In this document: positions 13,801 through 25,800 of the stretch, one piece after another
Layout of the letters: each line of letters opens with the position of its first letter
Numbering within the stretch: the first letter of the stretch is position 1
NCBI GenBank assembly: GCA_012845835.1
Contig: JABAKD010000029.1
Coordinates: 15,231,453-15,295,452 of the forward strand
Reading direction: 5' to 3'
Origin: Undaria pinnatifida
Taxonomy: Eukaryota; Sar; Phaeophyceae; Laminariales; Alariaceae
DNA: 64,000 nt
Notes under the pieces: generated by a model
The model's input: only the letters and a program-made list of their open reading frames with translations
What the model was told of the DNA's origin: nothing
The model's database searches: none
Translations under genes and position numbers: made by a program

Positions 13801-16800
13801 ATTTGGACCACAAAGCAACGATGGCAAAAAACGGACTGCCTCCCCACCTGGAAATTTTCGATTTTGTAGCCGTGCACGCTAACATTCCGATCAAATGTCT
13901 TGAACGTATCATGGGCGAGTTACTGGACTTAGTATTCACGTACCAAAATGGTTCCAAATCGATGTGTTAAGTACGGGTTCAAAAATGATGAAAAGGAACT
14001 TAAGATCAACAAAATACACTGGTCTCTCATCCCTCCTGTAAATGCTGATGAAATGACCAACAACAAAAAGGAATTTAACATCGGTCGAGCTAAACTTTGT
14101 GAATGGATTAACTTCGTATTAGACGAAGGGGTTGTACAATTTTGAGGAGTGGTATATAGGCAATCATCGGGCATATTCATGGGCACTGCACCCGCACCCG
14201 ATTTAGAGAACGATTTTGCGTTCATGCATGAACTCAATTTCCTAAATGTTATGATAAATAGATATTTGCTCGATACGAGAAACAACATGAAACCTCATTA
14301 CCCTTTAGAGTTTATGGAACAGTATGGCAGTAACACTAAGAGATTCATACATGATATACTTACGGTAGCACCAGGCCTACCAAATAGGAAAAGTCTTACT
14401 TTTGAACAAATTATTAAGCGGGAAGGGGGGGAGGGGGGGATATATGGTGGAATGTATTCGGAACACATCCTAGATGACGAGGTTGAGCGGGTTGCGAACC
14501 CTGTATCTATCACCAAAGAACAAAGAGGGCAAACAGTGCATTTCCTGGATATGGATATATTGTTCAAAGTACGCCGGGAGTGTCGCAAATTCGTATGTAT
14601 GATAAACGGGACCACATGGAGACACTGAAGCAGTACCGTAGAAACCCCCACATTGAAACACGATTATCAAAAAAGTGTTTGTATGCAACCCTCCATTGCC
14701 AACTTTGTCGATTTGCAATTAGGTGCTCGGAAATCCATTTCTTCCAGGTAGCAGCAGCTAAGTTGATGACGGGTATGAATCGGCATGGTTATGCCAAGGA
14801 ACGCTTCCGGATCAAACTCCAAAATTTTCGCAAAACATTTTTTAACAACTCACCGATAAAGCCGACTATTAAGAGAGTGCATGACCCGGTTGTACGTGAC
14901 AAGTATTGGTGGTTGGTCACTGAGGGGGTTTGGAGATGTATCGAAGGGGAAGGTCAAGCACCCTGGCATGATAGACTGCTGAGTGTTGAGTGGGTACGTC
15001 TTTGTATGTTACATGATTTTTAAGAATGATCGATTGGATTACAGAAGTTTTACATAGTTTATGGGAATGGCCACTTCGCCTGTCCCTCGCACTTTTTTTG
15101 TTACAAAGTGTCACATAGAGAAATGAATAACCGCCGTTTTATGGAAATAGATATATACAAGAGTGGTGGGGCGGGGGGGTTATTTGCGTGGATAGGTGGA
15201 AACGTAGTCACGTAGGCATAGCTGTAGACATAGTGTATGAGAGTGTAATGCACCGTCGTAGTACCTGAGTAAACAAGGTGTGTGGGCATGCTGAGATATG
15301 AATTACGTACGCATGTGTAATGTAATGCCATGGACTCGTGGATTCGAGTTAACCGGTAAAGGTGTATAGACTACGTATGCTACTTTTTGGATGTTTGTGG
15401 GATGGGAAGCGGGTGTATATGAGTATGTAAGTTTATTTGGACAGTGTATGTCGATATCTGGGTGGTTTGCGCATTGAAAAGAGGGCGTATATAAGCATGG
15501 GAGTGCTTAAGCTACGTACGTAGGTTACGAGGTCTTTATTAAATACGTGACCAAAGACATCAAGATACATCTGCGAATTACAACAATGTCATTTATAAGT
15601 AGTGTTCGCTTTTAATAGTGTTATGTATGGGTTATTTTGTCCTCTCGACGAAGTCGATTTAGGAATGAAAATGATGACAAAGACTGCGACTCGCAGTTAT
15701 ACCAACCCAAAACACACATTCATGATATACACATCAAACACGCTACCTAGGACCGAAGTATTTCAAAAAATGAACAACACCGACAATCATGCTAAAATAT
15801 GGTAGGTTAACAGAAACAAAACGTTACTGAGTCAATATCACGCCGAAATGCGATATTTGCACGGTACAACTCAACTAGGGTATCATGTAATGTAAATCCA
15901 CCCTTGTATCCCTACTGTTTGGGTAGAAAGAGCTAGTCGTCGGCTTTATCCCCAATCATTTAATACATATCTGCCGCGTTAAACCTCCCACAGCTGATCA
16001 CATATCCACCGCCAATATGTCGGGATCCAGCGATCGCACTGATGAAACACCTACTACTTCGTCCACATCAATGTATTCAACAAGCAGATTAATTATATAC
16101 ATATAAACCCTTCTTGTAAACTTTCATTTTGAAGCTTCAACCCTAGCCTCGCTCGGTATTTTTAGCCAACCCACACTGTTGAGCAAAATAATGTATACAC
16201 ACATAGTCAAACTATGGACACTAACGGTATTCTAAGGGTATTATGATACCGCTATAACCCATAGCTGTCAAGGTTGGTTATTGCATGTTTTTTACCTTCA
16301 GGGATGAATATATATATATATTTAACCATATTTGGCAAAAGCCGCGAGGGGGAACGTTGAAATTCCCAACGTCCCTCGCAACTTCGTTCCTGGTCCCCCG
16401 AAACAGTTATCTCGGCGTAAACAAATACGTTTTGCAGATATGCACAACAGTCCCCCCCCAACCACCGTAAAACAATACCAGGTACGTATTCGAAAACACC
16501 ACTCTGAAACAACACGATAACGAAGTCTAGAAAATCAACCATAACATACACATGTAGCAACAATCACCCGGACACAAAATTCTCAAACCATAAGGATGTT
16601 TGCACACTAAAACCACATATACGTTTACATACGAAACCCAACAAAGTCAGTCAGATGGAACCCATATACCCTGGGTTCCAAATTGAGTTCCCTTCGCGTC
16701 AGAAACATCACCTAGTCTACATATAGCCTGTTGCACAAACCTAATATGCGTCAAAACTGCTCGTTGCTAAATAACAGGTTCATCGAGAACGCAAGAACAA

Positions 16801-19800
16801 ACAGAACGAGAGACGGGGTAATCACAGCAGCGCAAATCATAATAGCATTCGCCCACCACATCACCTCCTTTGCAATTGTTGTTGGGCATCAGTGAACTGG
16901 GTCCAACGCATGCCCGTAGTGTCTTAGATGGAGTGAGGAGCAGTAGTAAAAACCGAGTGCGCTGCTCGATAACCTTATCCTAACCGTCGGTATAATGAAC
17001 AATCTTCGGGCCACGCCTCCTCTGTATCAGGTGTGTGAAGAATTTCATTTGTCGTTTTCAAGCAAGCGGTTGCGTTGGTATATACTACCTGGTTTGATGT
17101 AAAGGAAAGGAACACCACTCAGCGATCATCTACTACACGCTAGGGCATGTTTTCATGAGCACCACTATCAAGAGCACCAGACGTAGACGCGACATCTACA
17201 GGACCGTAACATATTCCACGACGGAGGGAGGGGGGGGGGGGGGGGCAGGGCGTATAATCGTACACTAGATAATAATAATGAGAAAAGGGAGCATAGGCAG
17301 ATATGTTTAAACTGCGGTAGACCACTCTACCAACCTATTACGCAGGGTATTTCGTGCCTACCTGCCGTCTGCATGATCGCCTGACAACCTCTACCAAACG
17401 CTGTAGCATATGCCTAACGAAGTAACGTCATTGAGCGCGGGCACATCAGCGTTCCTTTCAAAACAATGACGATTTGCACCTCTCCCCCTCGTGTTCAACA
17501 GTGGTGACATAGCATAACCACATCATGTCGGTTGCTGTATTTGTGATATGTATCTCTGCCTTAGAATTGACGACCTCAGAGCCCCACATCGGCACGGTAA
17601 AAATCATGGGCGTAAAATCGTACGCGAGCTAATAATAATGTGAAAAGGAAGTACAGGCAGATATGTCAAAATTGCGGTAGACCACACTACCAACCTATTA
17701 CGTAGGGTATTTCGTACTTACCGTCTGCATGATCGCCTCCCAACTTATGCCAAATGAAATATGACTAACGGGGTAACGTAAGTGAGCGCGGGTACACCTA
17801 GCGTTCCTTTCAAAACACTGACAATTTGCACTTCTCCCCCTCGTGCTCAATGGTGGTGACATTGCATGACCACATCACCTCGCCTGTTGTATTTGGCACT
17901 ATGTATATCTTTCTTATACTTAGCGATGTCAGAGCCCCACACCGGCACGGTAAAATCATGGTGACTACATGGTTGCATGTATAGATTGGAAAATTCTATC
18001 TTGCGATCCATGTACAATAACAAATTATGAAGCTATAACACGTTGTATACCACACCTAAATATTTGTTGTATACTACACTTAAGTATAACATCGAATCTG
18101 CTAGAATAATAAACGATACCAGGCAGGTGATATAAAGGGATGTATTCTTGCTACAACCGTCAGATTTGTCCCCTTCAAGGATTTTTAGTTTCCGCCCACA
18201 TATTGAAGTGCCCCCCCCCCCGGATCCCTCTTGTTCAAACGCCCCATCTAAAACCAAAATCTGCCAGAATAGTAAACACTACCAGCCAGCTGATATCACC
18301 TCATTATCTTTCTAGTCATCGATGCCGTAGCTCCAACATTTCCGCCGCCGCCCCCCCCTTTTTTTTCTCCGTTCCCTCTTGTTCAAACGTCCCACCTAAA
18401 ATCGAAATCGGCCAGAGTAATAAACACTTATACGCAATTGATATCACGTCATTATCTTTCTACCCGTCCATGACGTAGCTTTAATTCATCCTTCCCCCCC
18501 CCCCCCCCCAACGCCCCATCCTTCCCCGCCACCCGCACGATCGCCTAGACCTAGCACCACGCGTATAGCAAGCCTCTACATATATGCGACCTAAACCTGT
18601 TAAAAACCCTCCCCCCCCTCCCCCCCCCAACCCCCCTTCCCCCCCCCCCCCCCCCTTTTTTCCCCGCTCCCTCTTGATCAAACGCCCCACCTAACATCGA
18701 AATCTGCCAGAGTAATAAACACTTCCACGCAGCTGATATCACCTCATTGTCTTTCTAGAGCCATCCATGACGCTGCTCCAATTCACCCCCCCCCCCCCCC
18801 CCCCCCCCCCCAACGCCCCCTCCTTCCCCACCACCCGCGCCATCGCCTAGACCTAGCACCACGCGTAAAGCAAACCCCTACATCTATGCGACCTAAAGCT
18901 GTTAAAAATCATTTTGCCCCAACCCGCCCCCTCCCCCCACCCCCTCGAACACTCCGCCCTCTCCTCACTGGTTGTACGGCTTACAGGATATCCACGTAAA
19001 CCGGTGCATTCCGTCCAAAACCGTCAGATTTACCCCCTTAAATGATTTATAGTTTCCACGCACATATTTGAGTTGCCCCGCCCGTTCCCCCCCCCCCCCG
19101 CTCCCGCTCCCTCTTGTTCAAACCCAGGCCTCCACGCCCTTAACAACTCCGCCCTCCCCTCACCGGTTATACGATTTACAGGATACACTTGATAAACGGA
19201 TGCATTTACTTCCACTGCTGTCAGATGTTGTCCCCCTCAAAAACGGGTTTTATAGTTTCCGCGCACAGACTGACTAACGTCACCCTGTTGACCCTGATAG
19301 CCTGTAGTTCCAAGGGGAGTCGCCGACCTATATCCTTAATGAGAACACAACCCATAATATGCGCGATCGGAGTATCACACACAGCTTGCATAGATGAGTT
19401 TCGACAAAATCTTCGATCTCACTGCTGGAGTGTATTTTTTTTTCAAAATACATACTATAGTTTTTCCATGTACTTTTTCGAACGCACACTGGTGAGGGTC
19501 CTTCCAACGCACACTGTGTCGGGCCCGGGGGGGGGGGTTTGGGGGGGGGGCGCGTCGCCCCCCCCCGACACTGCTACTAGCATCCAAGCACCGTTCGGCT
19601 GCCCTGCCAACCCAGTGCTGGTGGTGCATTCTGGGACACACACACGAACACCAACACACTCTACACTGCTAGTAGTAGCATACAAGCACCCTTCGGCTGC
19701 TGGTGAGGGTCCTTCCAACGCACACTGTGTCGGGCCCGGGGGGGGGGTTCGGGGGGGGGCGCGTCGCCCCCCCCCGACACTGCTACTAGCATCCAAGCAC

Positions 19801-22800
19801 CGTTCGGCTGCCCTGCCAACCCAGTGCTGGTGGTGCATTTTGGGACACACACACACGAACACCAACACACTCTACACTGCTAGTAGTAGCATACAAGCAC
19901 CCTTCGGCTGGCCTGCCAACCCAGCGCTGGTGGTGCATTTTGGGACACACACACGAACACCAACACACGCTACACTGCTAGCAGTAGCATACAAGCACCC
20001 TTCGGCTGGCCTGCCAACCCAGCGCTGGTGGTGCATGCGCTGGAACGTTTGCGCCTCTGCTGTTCGATCCTGCTACATCACGATGCGGGACAACAAAAAA
20101 AAAAACAACACAACACACAAACATTTCACTTCGTTGTGCCCTGGGCTGCGGACAAAAAAATCCCTTCCCAAAAAACCCTCCTCGTCCTTACAAAACCATA
20201 AAATTCAAACGGCTGCGATTCAAATCAAACGGCGTGACGAACTACACCCTCGCACGCAAACAACCACCTCGTGGGTGCATTTTGGGACACACACACGAAC
20301 ACCAACACACGCTACACTGCTAGTAGTAGCATACAAGCACCCTTCGGCTGGCCTGCCAACCCAGCGCTGGTGGTGCATGCGCTGGAACATTTGCGCCTCT
20401 GCTGTTCGATCCTGCTACATCACGATGCGGGACAACAAAAAAAAAAACAACACAACACACAAACATTTCACTTCGTTGTGCCCTGGGCTGCGGACAAAAA
20501 AATCCCTTCCCAAAAAACCCTCCTCGTCCTTACAAAACCATAAAATTCAAACGGCTGCGATTCAAATCAAACGGCGTGACGAACTACACCCTCGCACGCA
20601 AACAACCACCTCGTGGGTGCATTTTGGGACACACACACGAACACCAACACACGCTACACTGCTAGTAGTAGCATACAAGCACCCTTCGGCTGGCCTGCCA
20701 ACCCAGCGCTGGTGGTGCATGCGCTGGAACGTTTGCGCCTCTGCTGTTCGATCCTGCTACATCACGATGCGGGACAACAAAAAAAAAAACAACACAACAC
20801 ACAAACATTTCACTTCGTTGTGCCCTGGGCTGCGGACAAAAAAATCCCTTCCCAAAAAACCCTCCTCGTCCTTACAAAACCATAAAATTCAAACGGCTGC
20901 GATTCAAATCAAACGGCGTGACGAACTACACCCTCGCACGCAAACAACAACAATATGGCATCATATATACCATCCGGCTACAGAGCTACAGACAGAAGAA
21001 AAGTATGTGGTCGTGGATGATGGTATATCTTACATAATGTGCCTATACTGCTGTGCTATACTGCTGTGTTGCGTTGAGGTCGTTGTAATCAGGTTCTGCT
21101 TTTCGTTGCTTCTACACGACGTCTGTTTGTGTTCCGTGTTCTTCTGCGTTTTGTGGTGTTGTGATGGGCTTGTCAGCAATATTAACGACGAAAGTCGTCG
21201 TTGTCCTTTTATACTGGTTTTATACCACCCCCTGCCACCACCATTCATTCGTTGTTCATGTAATCGTACATATCATAGAGACGAGCTCTGTGGTCGCAAA
21301 CTACGAGACAGAGATGCACGTTGCAAATACAGCCAGGTGATTTGGCCATGCAATAAACCGCAATGAACACGCGGGCAAAGAAAATATGCAAGCCAGCACA
21401 CCAGACTATTCCCAAAAAAAAGAAAGAAAGGAAAAAAAGTTATTATTGTTGGAAGCCTGCCGCTTTTCGCCCACACGCCAAATATATTGGTCGAGCAAAG
21501 GGGCAAGGGTGAGGTTTGGGTTCGACTTGTTCGGCGGCTGCGCTGTCCTGGTTAATGTCAGGGCATGCGCAACGAACGCACAATGTTGCGACCCAAAATC
21601 GCTTCTTACCAATTTCCTTCACAGATTCATAGCTTGTGCCAGTACGGGCCACCTGCACTATCTGCATTTTAGGTGGAAGTTCATGAAAGATTCCATGGAC
21701 GGTCCATGGAAGCTTCCATGGAAGCGATGGAAGCTTTCATGGAAGCTATGGAAGCTTTCATGGAAGCAGGGGAAGCTTCCACGGAAGCTTTCATGAACTT
21801 CCACGCAAAAAACAAGTGGTGCAGGAGACCGGCCAGTACAGGCAGCACGTACTTTCCAGACTAGCCGGCACTCGCTCATCAATCGCGTATCAATTTTAAA
21901 TGGTAAGAGTATCACACCGCTGTTTACTCGGTTTCACGCCTTGACAACCGGGCCCGACATATCCCACCGCGAGAACGCACTATCCATAATACAATTGAAA
22001 TACCTTCTACGGCAACAACAGCGACAACAACGACAACAGCGACAACAACGACAACAGCAACAACTTCACAGCAACGACACCATCCCGTTATGATAGAAAA
22101 TGAAAATACACTCCAGCTGTGAGATCGAAAATTTTGTCGAAACTCGTTTTATTACTCCGTGGATGCAGCAGTTTCACGCCTCGAGGCAAACCGTTACCTT
22201 CGTTATTGTGCTATGCATAGTATATCGTGTTGCTTATCGTGTTGCTTGTGATAGCATCAGAGAGCAACACGGGCTGGTGGAAATCCCACCGTATTGGCTT
22301 CTCTGTTCTTGGTAGGAAGCAGAGACGTCGAGTTGACGGCACTCTTGCCCCTTGACGGACGAACAGCCGTCAACGACACCCCTACACTACAACTGGCATA
22401 TATACCAGGTATTCATCAATGAAAAGAAGACTTGACGGGGCTTAACCACACCGTAAACCCACATACTACGTGACTGGAAATATCTCTGTCGCGGATTGCT
22501 CGGGAATTTGCCAACCGGTAACAACCCACGACACCCCTGCCGAGAAATCAAGGCCTTGGTGTCGGGCGTTGCCGAGAAATCAGCGCATTGGTGTTGCGCA
22601 TTCGTGATCGTGGTTTGACGTTGTACGCCATGAACTGATTGTTGGTCTCACGTACGTCCCGAAAACGACTTGCTGACCCCGCATACGTCATGAACTGATT
22701 GTTTCTGGTCTCACGCACGTCCCGAATGAAGGGCACGAGGTTCGGGTAGTCAACTTGTACGACGAGCAATTCCAGCCTGTGCTGGGGGAGGAGGAGCACC

Positions 22801-25800
22801 GAGGATTTTTGACAGCACATCGTGATGGCCGTGTGCAGGAGGATATGAAGGTTCATGTAGAGAATCTACAGTGGTGCTCGGGCCTGGTGCTGTGCTATCC
22901 TACATGGTGGTATTCCTTTCCCGCTATTTTGAAGGTGATCGTATTCTGCGATAGTGATATCAGATATGCTACCAATTACGATTCAGTTATGGTGCGCTTG
23001 TAAGGGTTGGTGCTAGCTCCCCTCCGTGGTGGTATCCGTTCTTCCCCTATCTTGAAGGTAATAATTTGCTGCGATTTTGAAAATGTTTTGTAGCCGTCGC
23101 TAGGAACTCGCTCAGAAGGTTATTTTTTGTTTGATGTTTTCAGCTGTCGCCATCTTGTGCGCGTTGCTGTTAGTGTCGGCGGGCTCTTCGAGCAAGTCAA
23201 AAGTGACCCCTAGTCTTTGACGCGGTCGAAATTAGAAGCTCGTGCAGTACATACCTCGTAATGCATACCAGGTACAGCGATGCTAGTGCTGTAGTAAACT
23301 ACGAGCGGAGGCGTGATTGTACGATATTTGGCTTAATGTCACGCACGCAGCCTGCATATTTTTCTCTATTCCTGAGATAAGGAGGGACCACTCATAGCTC
23401 TAACCTGACGTGCAGTATTTTCATCGAAACTATAGTTCCGTTGGGATTGCTACGAGTACAAATAGGAAGTTGGAAGATTTTGTTTCGCAGCCAGCTTAAA
23501 ACGATGACGACTCAATCACGCTGGATACATGCCTTTGAACCGTTTGCGTTCGCATGGACGGACTGTATAAGGATGAAAATCATTCAAGAAGTAAGTTTAG
23601 TTGTCGCTAGCAATCGTGAATTTAACGCCTAACTATCCCTACTCACTACTCACCAATATCCTGATACGCACGCACGCTGGTTTCTGTCTATTTTTTTTCT
23701 TGTCTGGTGTACGACTTGCTTCAGTTACGCTTGCTTGTCGTTTTGGTTTGTTTCACGTTTCCTCAGGAATTCTTCCACGCCGAAGCGATTGGAACCTGCC
23801 GTGTCACCACGAAATATACTATAGTGATGCGTTAATGTGATAAATACAAGGACTGTGAACCTGTGTTGCTCCCCCCCTCCTGAGTACTACCTTGTCGGTA
23901 AAAACGTGTTCCATCCCGGCATTGCAGGTATGCAAGGGTATAAGCTCCTAAGGACTAAGGCTATGTATGAAATGGGCGCACCTCTCTGAGTGCTTTCCCC
24001 CCTTCCCCATTGCACAGGGCTGGCTGGACCGAATCTTGATGCCAGGGGTGGCGTTCGACCTTGCTAATGGTGTGGAAACGCCTAACGCCAGGACGGGGTT
24101 TATCAGCCGCCTCACCAATGTCCGGAAGGTAAGCTCACACCAACACATGCAGATTTTCCCTCGCATTATTCGCTCATCAATCAAGTACGCGTAGAACGTT
24201 GGTCTGATGAAAATGGTCTTGATGCGAACGCTTGCTTCCAAGCGAAGCACGTCGGACTTCACTCCACACCCGTGGTGGTGTCCTTTCCCTCGTTAGTTAT
24301 ACCTCACTCACGTGTTCGTTGTACCAGTACTATCCAATAACTGTATCCCAGCCGCTATCATACCCGATCACGCCTCGTGTTCTTTAAGATTCGACGCAAC
24401 TCTCCGCAATACCCAGATTTCCTTCGTTTAGTTTCCACGTTAAAGATAGAGCTTTGCAAACCGCGCTGTCGGTTTCGATTTTGTCTGCCGGAGGAATTCG
24501 CTTGCTCGATCAGTGGATGAGTGGCCTATACACTCACGATTCGATGTGACGTCTGCTTCATATGTCTTGCATCAAACTCCTGCTATAATAGGCTGCTAGG
24601 CGTTTGGACTCGAATTGTTCGTTTGCCGGAGTAATTCGTTTGGTCGATGAGAGGCTTGTATACAAACGGTTTGATGTGCCGTTTGATTCATATATGTTGC
24701 ATAAAACCCCTGCTAGACGTTTTGGATTCGTTCGGGCAAACCGTTCGTTGTCATTTATCACTCCAGATCGAAACACTATGTACAAACTCCCCCTTCATCG
24801 CGAGAGAGAGCGCCGCGGGTCGGCGCGGCACCACCATTGTGGTCTGTGCCCACCCCACGCTGCTAGCAAACAAACGGGCTCAATCGGTGGCTGTCGCCCG
24901 GTAACGAGGCTGTTAGAACAACTCGAGACATGTTAGCGATGCGGTGCCAGCCCGTCGCGCGCCCTTCTAGCGTGCGCGGGGGTGGAAATAGTTTCGATCT
25001 CGAGTGATAATCTGCAAAAAAAAACGGTTGGCCGCCGAATTCGGAATTCATCCCACACATACTTACTCACTTTAAATTCGACCCGTTCACGCTGCTGTTT
25101 AGTGCCCAGGGGAGTCAGCGACCTCTCTATATATACCAGGTACAGGTTGTTAACGTTGGCATTCCCCTTGGGTGTGTGTGTTGGCAGGTTGAAAAGGGGG
25201 AACAGAGGCGTTCGTATGAGCTATAACCAAGTATTGCATCTCTTGAAAACTAAATAAAAGCAAATAGCCTATTAATAGCACCGCGCAAGTAACCGGGCAT
25301 GTAACACCGTTTTGACTTTTTGACCCGCTGTAACAAGTTTTCCTGGTATAGTTGAGTTTATTCTTGACAGCATATCCTTCACGAATAATGTGAGGAATGT
25401 AGAACACGTGCGTGCGACCGACGTATCTCACGCAGCTACATGGAACTATAAGTAGTGACTAGGCGACTCCTCCTAACTTGAAGGCTGGCACGTTTGTGAC
25501 GTTTTATCGAAAAGTACGCTCGTGGGAAACGAACGCGGCCTTAACTTGTGTAAAAATACACCCACCTTTTTCGGGACAAGAAAAAAAAAATGGAATCATT
25601 GTGGGATATATTTCGCAGTAGTACATGGGTTATTATAGTCTTGGCCCGCTGAAGAAATCTCGCACGATATTTTGCCTTTTTTTTTGTATCCTCCTCCTCA
25701 CTCCTGACCAGGAAAATTGAAAATTCTGCTGAAGTCATTTCGCCTGTCCGATGTGAATATGTTTTATTAGTATAAAAGTGCAAATGAGGACGCTTGTGGG

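Larger units (their letters stand above)
10913..19438. mobile_element. 8.5-kb region bounded by ~400-bp inverted repeats, in intron 1 of the quinone oxidoreductase gene
   Basis: The outer ends read AAAATACACTCCAG on the left and its complement on the right. Inward from each end the same order of blocks follows: the GATCGAAGATTTCGTCGAAA block, the GATCGGAGTATCAC block, the TCAGGGTCAAC block, and then poly-G/C and TTTTGGCACCAG-like sequence. The inverted arms run about 10913-11290 and 19000-19438. The interior contains a Penelope-like element, a 360-bp tandem duplication and poly-C arrays. It could be one large TIR transposon invaded by others, or two copies of a repeat inserted in opposite directions. 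Flanks are A/T-rich, and I could not define a target duplication. Confidence 0.5.
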
